This document shows positions 14,658 through 22,400 of a DNA stretch of 22,424 bases, one piece after another. Numbering within the stretch: position 1 is the first letter of the stretch; each line of letters opens with the position of its first letter. The position numbers were made by a program, and so were the translations under genes. The notes under the pieces are model-generated. The model was not told the origin of the DNA. It saw only the letters and a list, made by a program, of their open reading frames with translations, and ran no database searches. This DNA comes from Saprospiraceae bacterium (GTDB lineage: Bacteria > Bacteroidota > Bacteroidia > Chitinophagales > Saprospiraceae): positions 1 through 22,424 of the forward strand of contig JADKGL010000017.1 in assembly GCA_016722295.1 (NCBI GenBank). The letters are read 5' to 3'.

Positions 14658-15047
14658 ATGAATAAGAACGAGAAAGATTCAGATGTAATGGCGTTTGTGT
14701 ATGTCAGCAATACACCAGACGTAAAAAGCGAACCCGCAACAGTTTTATCAAACTGGCGAATCATGCAGGTTTGGAACCTCAATGCAAGCGGCAAACGAAC
14801 CCTGCATTTGACGGGCAGCACGCCAAAAACAAACGGTCGAGTAACGACTGAACTCGTCAATTGCGAGATGACGCGCATGCAAGCAACAACACAGTCCGGT
14901 CGGGTCTATCTGTTGGCGGGTGAAGCTGGCGATGGAAAGATGGCGGAGATAGCCATCACCGTCTGGCTCAGAAGCTCAAGCGCTATTGTGAAGCACAGGG
15001 ACGTAACTTTGGCATATATGCGCCTGCGAAAAATCAAGCAAAATTAA
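14658..15047 (+). CDS. hypothetical protein, 129 residues
   Basis: I do not recognise the family. The sequence looks like an all-beta or alpha/beta domain: alternating strands WRIMQVWNL, KRTLHLTG, GRVTTELVNCEM and GRVYLLAG span about residues 32-95, ending in a basic tail. The repeated short strands with Thr/Val/Arg suggest a barrel or OB-like fold, but this is only an impression. It is the last gene on the plus strand before the insertion-sequence debris, and no promoter is obvious in the 138 bases before it. It may be the end of the phosphoesterase operon. Confidence 0.6.
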   Translation: MNKNEKDSDVMAFVYVSNTPDVKSEPATVLSNWRIMQVWNLNASGKRTLHLTGSTPKTNGRVTTELVNCEMTRMQATTQSGRVYLLAGEAGDGKMAEIAITVWLRSSSAIVKHRDVTLAYMRLRKIKQN

Positions 15048-15192
15048 GTCGATTCAACTCAATATAAGAGGTGTTGACCAGTGCCAACTTCAAAGGGGAT
15101 TCCAACGCGAGGAGATGAAAATCAGGTTGGACGGTCGGCTAGGCTGTCGAAATTGGCTCTTTATTTGGAGTTAGATATTCCGGGTTTTGGCT

Positions 15193-16646
15193 TCAATTTT
15201 TCCCAAAGAAAGCCTGACGTTTTTTTCTCACCGTATAGGGAATGTTTTCTTTCTCCCAGTCGGATAGATCATTGTGGCGAGCATTGTTTAGCGCTTGTGT
15301 GATGATGATTTGATTGAGATGTCCGCACAGGGCCGGAATCAGCAATGTTGTGCGATTCATGTCAGCCTGTGGGCTACGTTCAATGATGTACTTAAAATTT
15401 CCGAATAGCGATTCGATGATGTCACTGCTGACCAATAAAGGTAGCTCGGGTCCGAGCAATTTCTTCTGGAATTCGAGGTGCTTTTGCAACCACGATTGCA
15501 GGCGCATTGTTACTTTGGAATTCCGAGGAAGTTCTTTTGCCAACTGATTGCACTGTTCGTAACTGGTTTGATTGAGTCCTCGATTTTTGAGAACTTCCAA
15601 GACTTCAGAGATCACTTTGGTCGTTTTTGCGAAACGTTGGATAAAGGGCTTTAGCTGGTGGAAGCCCGGCAGCGCGGTGCGTAGTTTGGCTAATAGACTG
15701 CCCTGCTTGGCTCGGCCCTTAATGGCGAACACGTCAAGCATCTTGCTGCCCCATTTGCCTAGTGTGCTGATACTTTGAAGCGTCCCTTGTTTCGCAATTT
15801 GGGCGGTATTAAAAACGCCATATCGGTTTGCCGAAGCAATTCGCGCCTTGCGCGACTACAGCGGTGAAACGCTTATACGGGGCGGTCTTCTCAAACTGGC
15901 TTTTAAGCGCATTGGCCATTACATGGCCAATGTCTTCAATTGCAGGAATGATAACCGCTTGTTTTTTCGAATATAAACGCACGCCTTTTGCAGCGTGTAG
16001 TCCCCATCACTGATGATCGCTGACGGCTTGCCTGCTTGGGTAAAGATCGCATCTAAGTCCAATGCAATACCTTCGCCATTGACTTGTTCACACACTTTCA
16101 AGCCAATACATTCACAGTCTTGCAGTTGAATCGCGCTGCCTCTAGTGGCGAGTGCATCCACACATACCCTCAACACGACCAACGCCTTTTTGGTTCCAAT
16201 GTCAATGGAATGATCAATGATCGCCATCCATGCTTCTGATGGGTTTGACTTGGTTAAGCAAACCCAGTCCTAAGCGTAGGGTCCAGTTTATGACAGAGGT
16301 GAAGTGCGGCACCCATCCATGTCCAAGTGCCCTATTGGTCCGAAATAAATCAAGAATACGGGGGATGCTGCGATACGACACAACGGCCTTGATCACCAGC
16401 AAAATACATAATGCCCGTACTTCCCGTGCTTCTCTTATCTCAATAACAGACGATGGTGCTGTAGTCAGATGTTTTTTTTAAATCATCGACAATTAGCCGC
16501 AGCTCTTCGTTTTGTTTCTTAAGAGCAATCAACTGCTCCTTATTGCGCTTGTAGGCCTTCCTGTACTCTCGATTTTCAGTCGCCCTGAGAACTGCTTTAT
16601 TTCTCCACTCATCACGACTTCGCGTTAGCTTTGAGCGTTGGGGCAT
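15193..16646 (-). pseudogene. transposase gene with about four frameshifts
   Basis: Read leftward from the ATG at 16646 (ribosome binding site GAGG), four frames make one transposase-like protein. The N-terminus is a basic coiled coil (MPQRSKLTRSRDEWR). The middle contains YRSIPRILDLF and WMAIIDHSIDIGTKKALVVL, which looks like the first catalytic strand of a DDE enzyme. The C-terminus contains SSDIIESLFGNFKYIIERSP, a likely catalytic-Glu region. Frame changes are needed near the T8 run at 16472-16479, near 16226, near 15967 (A6 run) and near 15848. I cannot name the IS family. The breaks make it inactive unless they are sequencing errors. The parts in order cover the whole protein, so little has been deleted. 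Confidence 0.75.
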
Positions 16647-16752
16647 GGTCTTCCTCTAGGTAGTATGTCTGGATGATCAACCCCAATATTTAAACATCTT
16701 TTTGTCTGCTTAAATCCCTATGGGTTAATTCCTCGTCCTTTGGGGCGATATT
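16647..16752. other. upstream flank of the broken transposase gene
   Basis: There is no gene. The stretch probably holds the promoter and the outer end of the insertion sequence. GGGGTTGATCA (minus strand, near 16674-16684) resembles GGTGTTGACCA near 15072 at the other side, a possible but weak pair of terminal inverted repeats. CCTTTGGGGCG at about 16738 recurs with one extra T at about 16815. Confidence 0.3.
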
Positions 16753-16840
16753 CTGATGCCTAAGCATCAGAGGATGTTTGGAATTTTGGATATTGGCTAT
16801 CCAAGGATACTCCGCCTTTTGGGGCGGGAATGTTCATTCC
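16753..16840. repeat. cluster of four adjacent perfect stem-loops
   Basis: The four hairpins are CTGATGC/GCATCAG (16753-16770, loop of 4), TTGGATA/TATCCAA (16786-16804, loop of 5), CCGCC/GGCGG (16812-16827, loop of 6) and GGAATG/CATTCC (16827-16840, loop of 2). All stems are perfect and they follow each other within 88 bases. No T tract follows, so they are not ordinary terminators. They could form a structured RNA, a recognition region at a transposon end or a folded replication signal. Confidence 0.65.
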
Positions 16841-16875
16841 AAAAACAGGAAGTTAAAAACCAAGATAGCTAGCAA

Positions 16876-17079
16876 ATTTCGACAGCCTACGGTCGGGCTC
16901 GAACCTTTGACAACATTTTTGTAGAAGGTCTCTGGCGCAACGTCAAGTACGAGGATGTCTACCTCAACGGCTATGCCACGAGGGGCGAATTGATGGTTGG
17001 GTTGCGCAAGTATTTTGTGCTCTACAACACCGAACTTCCGCATCAGTCACAGGACGCTACGACCTTTTCTGCTTCCTGA
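16876..17079 (+). pseudogene. C-terminal remnant of an IS3-family transposase
   Basis: The frame reads GRARTFDNIFVEGLWRNVKY and then YEDVYLNGYA and YFVLYNTELPHQS. This is the end of the rve/DDE integrase core of IS3-family OrfB proteins, including the catalytic Glu in FVE(R/G)LWR. About 65 codons remain, out of a gene of roughly 280. The usual ending after PHQSLGY is replaced by unrelated residues, and no N-terminal part is nearby. It is an old fragment left by deletion or by insertion of the neighbouring element. Confidence 0.85.
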
Positions 17080-17180
17080 GACGACTCCGTTTAGCGCTGA
17101 CAAATAAGCCGACATTTTGTTGACGATCTATCAACGAGACCTTTCCTGCGCCACGTAAACGAACCGTGTCCTTTCAGAGG

Positions 17181-17594
17181 TCAGGCAGTAATATTGATCA
17201 AGGTGCCGATGCGCTGACCTTGTGTATTGATCACTGCAGGAGCAGGTTGCGCAGTGCGCATTGACGATGTTGAGGCTACCGTCGCTGCCTTTGCATTTTG
17301 ACTCGTACTTGAAATTTCATCTTTGGTTGCTGGTCCGGTAGCCTGAATTCCAGCGCCAAATGACACCAGGTTTTGCTTTGCCTGGGCGGCGGTTGAAATC
17401 GCCTGATTTGCCCGGGCATCAATCGTGCGGGCATCGGCCTCGGCGCTGTCCACCTGTTTCCATGCGTCGCGCGCCTGCGCCTGCAGTGCGTCTGCCGCCT
17501 GCTGCGCCTGCTCGGCAGCGCGCTTGACTTGCGGCACAGTCCCCTTCTGGAAGCTATAGCGTACCGCGCTCAATGTGGACGAAATGGCAACCAT
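17181..17594 (-). CDS. Ala/Gln-rich helical protein, 137 residues
   Basis: Residues about 20-80 are almost pure predicted coiled-coil helix (QVKRAAEQAQQAADALQAQA and onward), with many Ala, Gln and Asp. A Ser/Thr/Ala-rich stretch follows, and the protein ends in a hydrophobic GTLINITA. There is no signal peptide or recognised domain. The ATG at 17594 lacks a clear ribosome binding site, and an in-frame stop lies just upstream. It follows the 305-residue gene by 43 bases on the same strand and has a similar composition, so the two probably act together, perhaps as exported or structural proteins. That is inference. Confidence 0.6.
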   Translation of the reverse strand: MVAISSTLSAVRYSFQKGTVPQVKRAAEQAQQAADALQAQARDAWKQVDSAEADARTIDARANQAISTAAQAKQNLVSFGAGIQATGPATKDEISSTSQNAKAATVASTSSMRTAQPAPAVINTQGQRIGTLINITA

Positions 17595-17637
17595 GGTAGC
17601 GGTGGCGACTCAGGCCAGAGGCCCGATCAACCGGTTC

Positions 17638-18552
17638 TTAACCAAACAGCGAGAGGACTTGGGGCGTCGCCTGATTCGCCGTGCCAATCTTTGCAACGCC
17701 CACTTGCTGCAACTGGGTGTAGGCCATGGTCTGCTGATAAAACTTATCCGCTTCTTCTTTCACCTTGGTGTCGGACACGTTCGACGTACCGTTGGCCAGG
17801 GTATTGGCGAAGTTCTCGGCAAACTTAACACTATTTGAATTGACTTCAGCTTCTTGTGCAGTCTTGGTTTGGGAGCCTAGTCGATTCAGGTTTGCCTGGA
17901 AGGACTTTAATGCCTGGTTACGCTGGGATGTGGCGCGGTCGGTCGTTACACCCTGGTTTTGCGTGTTCGCAGTAGTCTGCAATTGCACGGAGTCAGCTTG
18001 ATTTGCACTGGTTGTGCCAACCCCCGCCAAATCTGCGCCACCTGTCGCGGTGGAGCCCATGTCAACGCTCAATGTCACTCTAGCGCTGCTTTCCTTTCTT
18101 CCGGCAGCATCAACCCCCTCTTTCGCACGTTTCAAACTCTCCTCAACTCGGCTGATGATATCTGCCAATTCGTTGGAGACATTCATTGCACCCCGGCTTT
18201 GCGAATTCGCAGTAGCAGTTGTCAGAGATTGCACGGAGCCAACTTGATTTGCATTGTTTGTGTCTTCAGTCGTTTTAGTCACAGCAGTGGTTTCAGATTT
18301 ATTTTGCACGGTTTGACTCTGAAATTTTCTCACCGTAGACATCGTATTCATTAGTGCCTGCAAAGCGTCTACTCCGCCTTGTGACTTTTCAAAATTGGCC
18401 GACTTTTCAATTGCTTTAGTTTCAGCAACGAAACCATCGGCTATGCGTTGCCCGGTAGATATGGAGACTTGTTCTCCAGATCTTCGATTAAATGTATTGG
18501 CACCCTGCATAAGTTGGCGCGAGACGCTCGATGCATCCATAAAACCCATCAT
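17638..18552 (-). CDS. Ser/Thr/Asn/Gln-rich protein with internal repeats
   Basis: The product has about 304 residues. The N-terminus is soluble, without a cleavable signal (MMGFMDASSVSRQLM). The central part is low-complexity Ser, Thr, Asn, Gln and Ala and contains two copies of a unit of the type NQ(V/A)(G/D)SVQ...TTA. Helical stretches lie between the copies (ELADIISRVEESLKRAKEGV) and at the end (EEADKFYQQTMAYTQLQQVG). There is no cysteine. Such composition is seen in secreted, type III-exported or surface filament proteins, but no family is recognised. The start is ATG 18552 or 18549; AAGGAG lies four or seven bases upstream. A good promoter (18674-18703) and a hairpin at the ribosome binding site precede it. 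Confidence 0.7.
   Translation of the reverse strand: MMGFMDASSVSRQLMQGANTFNRRSGEQVSISTGQRIADGFVAETKAIEKSANFEKSQGGVDALQALMNTMSTVRKFQSQTVQNKSETTAVTKTTEDTNNANQVGSVQSLTTATANSQSRGAMNVSNELADIISRVEESLKRAKEGVDAAGRKESSARVTLSVDMGSTATGGADLAGVGTTSANQADSVQLQTTANTQNQGVTTDRATSQRNQALKSFQANLNRLGSQTKTAQEAEVNSNSVKFAENFANTLANGTSNVSDTKVKEEADKFYQQTMAYTQLQQVGVAKIGTANQATPQVLSLFG
17954..18263. repeat. two diverged direct repeats inside the 17638-18552 gene
   Basis: About 66 bases at 17954-18018 recur at 18194-18263. For example, TGCACGGAG(T/C)CA(G/A)CTTGATTTGCA with the bases that follow matches at about 29 of 33 positions, and TTCGCAGTAG is shared upstream. The repeat is at DNA level and explains the duplicated peptide unit. 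The match is imperfect, so the duplication is not very recent. Confidence 0.7.
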
Positions 18553-18560
18553 CAATCTCC

Positions 18561-18580
18561 TTTGAAATCAAAATTTCAAA
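18561..18580 (-). promoter_or_regulatory. hairpin abutting the ribosome binding site
   Basis: TTTGAAAT and ATTTCAAA are perfect 8-base inverted copies with a 4-base spacer. In the minus-strand mRNA the 3' arm runs directly into the AAGGAG of the 18552 gene and shares its AA. Folding could limit ribosome access, or the palindrome could be a protein operator. Confidence 0.5.
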
Positions 18581-18673
18581 TAAATGTCAATTTGTCTTCA
18601 AACAAGGCGGTGAACTGGGTGCTTTTTTCGACTTAACCCTCTGTCAAACCATGCTTGAGTGTGCCTTGTAGCC

Positions 18674-18703
18674 ACTATACGCATGGGCTCGTAGGGTTGT
18701 CAA
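18674..18703 (-). promoter_or_regulatory. sigma70 promoter for the 18552 and 17594 genes
   Basis: On the minus strand a consensus TTGACA (18703-18698) and TATAGT (18679-18674) are 18 bases apart. Transcription would start near 18667, leaving a leader of about 115 bases that contains the hairpin at 18561-18580. Confidence 0.6.
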
Positions 18704-18854
18704 AGCCTGACCACAGCGAAGAGGTGACATTGTTTGACCTTTGACATGGTTTGCGCAATTATTTCAATTTGGCGCATCACTTCAAAATTTCCCAGGCACA
18801 TCTTTCGCATCCCATCAACTGGTAAACCATAGCATACACAACCAGTTATCGGGT

Positions 18855-18878
18855 GTCCCTCCGGCAAGGCTGCATGAC
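18855..18878 (+). repeat. left terminal inverted repeat of the IS66-family element
   Basis: It begins GTCCCTCCGG and ends CTGCATGAC. It matches the inverted right end at 20 of 24 positions, including the first ten. About 17 bases further in, ATTTCGC is also shared with the right end. Confidence 0.88.
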
Positions 18879-18971
18879 TTGATGGCTAATTTCGCATAGA
18901 AGGCGTAGCCGAAACTAGCTGTTTGCATTTTCCGCTTGCGTTCGGCGCCGATACCCGTTACGCTCGGGCCA

Positions 18972-19859
18972 ATGCCCACGACGACCACAACCCTGAGCTA
19001 CCGCCACCGCTCAATCACCCCCGAAGACATCGACTTCATCCGCAACCTCATCGCCGCGAATCCCGAGTTCAGCCGCTGGAGCCTATCCAAAAAACTCTGT
19101 CAATCCTGGAACTGGGTTCAAACCAATGGTGCCCTGCGTGACATGGTAGCGCGCGGCCTGATGCTCATGCTCCACCGCGAAGGCCACATTGTGCTGCCCG
19201 AGGTGCGCAAGATCATGCACAACCCCATGGTTGATCGCAAGCCCCCCGCCTTGATTGAGGTCGATGAGACTTTGCTTCAGACTAGTCTGGCTGAGCTCGG
19301 AGTCCTGCAATTGACCCAAGTGCGCCGTGGTGCTGATGAGGCACTGTTCAACAGCTTGCTACAGCAGCACCACTATCTGGGCTACTCACACCCGGTAGGC
19401 GAACACCTCAAATACCTGGTGTATGCCCAAGGTCGGCCACTGGCCTGTATTGCCTGGTCATCTGCCGTGCGCCATCTGGGCAGCCGCGACCGCTATATTG
19501 GGTGGAGTGTTGCGGCGCGCCTGCAAAACATCAAGCACATTGCCTACAACACCCGTTTTCTAATACTGCCCTGGGTCAAGATACCCCATCTTGCCTCGCA
19601 CATCCTGGGTCGCATGGCGCGCACGCTTAGTGCCGATTGGTGCGCCTTATACGCACACCCGATCTATTTCCTGGAAACCTTCATCGAGCCCGAACGCTTT
19701 CGTGGCACCTGCTACAAGGCAGCCAACTGGACCCTCATGGGGGTGACCACAGGTCGGGGCAAAGCCGACATGACGCACCAGGCCAACCGCTCAATCAAGC
19801 AAGTGTTTGGGTTTGCGCTAGCCAAAGACTTTCGCCAACGCCTATCGCTACTGGTTTGA
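18972..19859 (+). CDS. DUF4338 (DruA-family) passenger protein
   Basis: The 295-residue protein has the DUF4338 signature: HHYLGYSHPVGEHLKYLVYA, SRDRYIGW, NTRFLILPWV (from residue 193), LASHILG and ETFIEPERFRGTCYKAANW (Glu235). DruA of the Druantia anti-phage system belongs to this family, and relatives also travel inside IS66-type elements. The N-terminal roughly 90 residues resemble a winged-helix DNA-binding part (SRWSLSKKLCQSWNW). ATG 18972 is chosen; a TTG at 18936 would add 12 poorly conserved residues. Its TGA overlaps the TTG start of tnpC (TTGA), which implies co-translation with the transposase. That favours a role in transposition or element maintenance over a free-standing Druantia system, as no DruB-E-like genes are visible. 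Confidence 0.88.
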   Translation: MPTTTTTLSYRHRSITPEDIDFIRNLIAANPEFSRWSLSKKLCQSWNWVQTNGALRDMVARGLMLMLHREGHIVLPEVRKIMHNPMVDRKPPALIEVDETLLQTSLAELGVLQLTQVRRGADEALFNSLLQQHHYLGYSHPVGEHLKYLVYAQGRPLACIAWSSAVRHLGSRDRYIGWSVAARLQNIKHIAYNTRFLILPWVKIPHLASHILGRMARTLSADWCALYAHPIYFLETFIEPERFRGTCYKAANWTLMGVTTGRGKADMTHQANRSIKQVFGFALAKDFRQRLSLLV

Positions 19860-21709
19860 CGAAACAGCCTATTCTGGTCAACACCACTCGCGGTGAACTT
19901 GACGCACTTTTGGCGTTGGCGATGCCAACATTCCCGCCAGAGCAATACAAGTTGCTCCAAGATGTGTTTGACACCTTTGCCTATGTGATGTGCGCCCTGC
20001 AAAACGCCAAAACATCACTCAAGCGCTTTCGCCAAATGCTCTTTGGTGCCAAGACCGAGAGCAAAGATAAGGTGCTGGGCAAAACCGATGCCTCGGCCGC
20101 AGGAGATGCCCGCGCTGGTGCGGGCACCGAAGATGGCAAGATTGAGCCGCTAGCGAACACGCCTGCTGCCGGGGGTGCGTCAGTGCCGCGTCGAGGTCAT
20201 GGGCGTAACGCTGCCAAAGCCTATGTCAACTCACCCGTCATTGAAGTCGATGTCCCAAATTTGAAGTCAGGCGATCCTTGTCCCGAATGCACCGTCGGCA
20301 AAGTTTATGACTCTCCCCCCAAAGTCATCGTCAAGGTAGTGGGACAAAGCCCATTGGGGGCGACCATCTTCCAACTCGAACGATTGCGCTGCCGTTTGTG
20401 CGATGCCGTCTTTACCGCCCCCATGCCAGCGGGTCAAAGCACCACGCCCAAGTATGACCACAGTTGTGCGGCCATGCTGGCCCTGCTGCGTTACGGTGCG
20501 GGCATGCCGTTTTATCGGATCGAAGGTTTGCAGGCCAGTCTGAATGTACCGCTACCCGATTCCACCCAATGGGATATCGTCTCTCAAGCGCTGACTGCAC
20601 CCAAGGCAGTTTTCACTGAATTGATCAACCAAGCTGCCCAGGCCCCGCTGCTGCATACTGACGATACCCCGACCAAGATTCTCTCTCTCATGGCACAGCG
20701 CAAACTGCTTGAGGCCATCGGCCAGACACCGGCAAACAAGGCCATCAATACCACCGGCATCATCGCTGTTTTGGCTGGGCACAAAGTGGCGCTGTTCTTG
20801 AGTGGTCACAATCATGCAGGCGACAATCTCAACGCTGTCTTAGCCCAGCGTGCCCGGGAGTTGGAGCCACCCATTCAGATGAGCGATGCGCTGAGCTCGA
20901 ACTTTATGGGTTCAGACGAATTTGCCAGAATCGTGGCCAATTGCCTGACCCATGGCAGACGCATGTTTGTCAGCATCATTGAGCACTTCCCCCAGGAATG
21001 CCGCTATGTGATTGAGGTTTTGGCGCAGGTGTACGTCCATGATAAGCAGGCCCGTGATCAGTCCATGACCGCTGAGCAGCGCCTGCTGTACCACCAGACC
21101 CACAGCGGCCCGCCCATGCAAGCCCTGCTACAGTGGATGAAGGATCAAATCGGGCAAAAACAGATCGAACCCAATAGCGCCATGGGCCAGGCGCTGCGCT
21201 ACATGATCGTGCATTGGAATGCGTTGACGTTGTTCTTGCGCAAGGCAGGCGCGCCCCTGGACAACAACATTTGTGAACGCGCCCTCAAACGAGCGATTCT
21301 TCACCGCAAAAATTCGATGTTCTACAAAACGCTTAATGGTGCTCAGGCAGGTGATGTCTACATGAGCCTGATCCACACCTGTGAACTGTGCCACGTTAAC
21401 CCGTTTTTGTATTTGCAGGCTTTGCAGGTTCACGCCAAAGATGTGATGGCGCGCGCCGCGCTGTGGCTGCCCTGGAATTTCCATGATCAGTTGGACAAGC
21501 CCGGCTGCGACACGATTGCCGCTGACTTGGTACTGCCCAAGGCACGCCAAAGCGGCGCTGCGTTGGTGCGCGTCGGGTCGCCCCCCATAAGCAGCGCCTG
21601 CAATCCACAGGTGTCCAGAGTGAAGGTGGGCAGGCAAGCGTCTGGCCAAAAGGAGAAGCATCCGCTTGATAGCCGCTTTTGGCATAACCAGAACCCTTGT
21701 CCATCGTAG
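19856..21709 (+). CDS. tnpC: IS66-family transposase TnpC
   Basis: This 617-residue DDE transposase has an N-terminal coiled coil ending in MLFGAKTE and a zinc-binding region (CPECTVG ... CRLCD). The catalytic residues are Asp269 or Asp270 (LLHTDDT), Asp344 (MSDALSSN) and Glu474 (DNNICERALK). It catalyses cut-and-paste or copy-type movement of the element together with TnpA and TnpB. The frame is open back to 19637, but the TTG at 19856 overlaps the DUF4338 stop and starts near the usual family N-terminus; ATG 19922 is an alternative. The last roughly 70 residues run past the usual end (after LWLPWNFHDQL) and are antisense to tnpB, so the tail is probably not functional. Confidence 0.9.
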   Translation: MTKQPILVNTTRGELDALLALAMPTFPPEQYKLLQDVFDTFAYVMCALQNAKTSLKRFRQMLFGAKTESKDKVLGKTDASAAGDARAGAGTEDGKIEPLANTPAAGGASVPRRGHGRNAAKAYVNSPVIEVDVPNLKSGDPCPECTVGKVYDSPPKVIVKVVGQSPLGATIFQLERLRCRLCDAVFTAPMPAGQSTTPKYDHSCAAMLALLRYGAGMPFYRIEGLQASLNVPLPDSTQWDIVSQALTAPKAVFTELINQAAQAPLLHTDDTPTKILSLMAQRKLLEAIGQTPANKAINTTGIIAVLAGHKVALFLSGHNHAGDNLNAVLAQRARELEPPIQMSDALSSNFMGSDEFARIVANCLTHGRRMFVSIIEHFPQECRYVIEVLAQVYVHDKQARDQSMTAEQRLLYHQTHSGPPMQALLQWMKDQIGQKQIEPNSAMGQALRYMIVHWNALTLFLRKAGAPLDNNICERALKRAILHRKNSMFYKTLNGAQAGDVYMSLIHTCELCHVNPFLYLQALQVHAKDVMARAALWLPWNFHDQLDKPGCDTIAADLVLPKARQSGAALVRVGSPPISSACNPQVSRVKVGRQASGQKEKHPLDSRFWHNQNPCPS

Positions 21710-21882
21710 ACCAGTATCTTGATGGCCGTGCGCGCACGGTTGCCAAAGACGAATAATGTGCCATTGAAAGGATCGTCGTGCAGGCGGTATTTGCAGGCAC
21801 CTGCGAGCGCGTCTATGCCAGAGCGAAAGTCAATCGGCTGGGTGGCCACCAGGATGCGCATGTGGGGAGTGATCGCAATCAT
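21487..21882 (-). CDS. tnpB: IS66 accessory protein TnpB
   Basis: The 131-residue product contains the IS66 Orf2 core MRILVATQPIDFRSGIDAL, DPFNGTLFVFGNR, IKILVYDGQGFWL and QKRLSSG. TnpB is required for IS66 transposition but its biochemical activity is not known. The ATG at 21882 overlaps the tnpA stop (ATGA) and has GGAG six bases upstream; the longer frame to 21906 is not needed. The C-terminal roughly 40 residues after LLMGGDP lie opposite the 3' end of tnpC and are longer than I expect for the family. Confidence 0.88.
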   Translation of the reverse strand: MIAITPHMRILVATQPIDFRSGIDALAGACKYRLHDDPFNGTLFVFGNRARTAIKILVYDGQGFWLCQKRLSSGCFSFWPDACLPTFTLDTCGLQALLMGGDPTRTNAAPLWRALGSTKSAAIVSQPGLSN

Positions 21883-22343
21883 GCGCCACTCCAGAACGAA
21901 TTGCACACCAGACCCAGGCTGGCAAGCCCTTGGCCATTGAGCTGCACGCGCATCTTCGCGCCGCGCGCGTTCTCAAGTTCGAGCACGCATTCGTGCGTTG
22001 CTGCGGGTGCCAGCTCCCGCCTTGACGCAGCACGATCAGGTATTGATGCCACCGGTGTGGACATGATGATCTCCAAGAACTCAGTGTCGTGTCCAAGCCT
22101 GGCTGCACCACCATCACTACCGTGCTCCAAACGTCGCTTCAAACCTGCCAGCGCAACTCCCAGCACACCTGCTACCCGCTCAGGGGGATGTTCCTGGCAC
22201 ATCCGAACCGCCTGGTCCCACAGTTCCCCAGGGATGCGCTTACCACGTACACGTGATTCGCGCCAATCCTTGAAGTGCCTGACTACATCCTTCAGACACA
22301 CCGCGCCTCCTTCGCCAATACCAGCCATTTCCGTCACTCTCAT
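21879..22343 (-). CDS. tnpA: IS66 accessory protein TnpA
   Basis: The 154-residue protein is of the IS66 TnpA type. Its N-terminal half is helical, with a probable helix-turn-helix (FKDWRESRVRGKRIPGELWD, then VAGVLGVALAGLKRR). A C-terminal strand-rich part follows, ending near VLELENARGAKMRVQLNG, where this family usually carries a similar amphipathic strand pair. The ATG at 22343 has GGAG eight bases upstream; a GTG at 22352 is possible. It is the first gene read inward from the right terminal repeat, and its stop overlaps tnpB. It probably binds the element ends. Confidence 0.82.
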   Translation of the reverse strand: MRVTEMAGIGEGGAVCLKDVVRHFKDWRESRVRGKRIPGELWDQAVRMCQEHPPERVAGVLGVALAGLKRRLEHGSDGGAARLGHDTEFLEIIMSTPVASIPDRAASRRELAPAATHECVLELENARGAKMRVQLNGQGLASLGLVCNSFWSGA

Positions 22344-22400
22344 CAGTTGCACTCCATTTCGTTGAACATGCTCCTGACAGTAGCGAAATCCTTAAACTAT

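Noticed and set aside
14452..14661. 69-codon frame between the 57-residue gene and the 129-residue gene
   Set aside because: It begins inside the better 57-residue frame without a ribosome binding site. Only the ATGA junction at its end speaks for it.
15072..16684. GGTGTTGACCA and inverted GGGGTTGATCA as ends of the broken transposase element
   Set aside because: Only 9 of 11 bases match and similarity stops there, so the borders of this element remain unknown.
19637..19855. 73-codon upstream extension of TnpC
   Set aside because: It overlaps the conserved end of the DUF4338 gene in another frame and has no transposase-like sequence.
18972..19859. A complete Druantia defence system
   Set aside because: Only the DruA-family protein is present. 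No DruE-like helicase or other Druantia genes occur, and the gene lies within a transposon.
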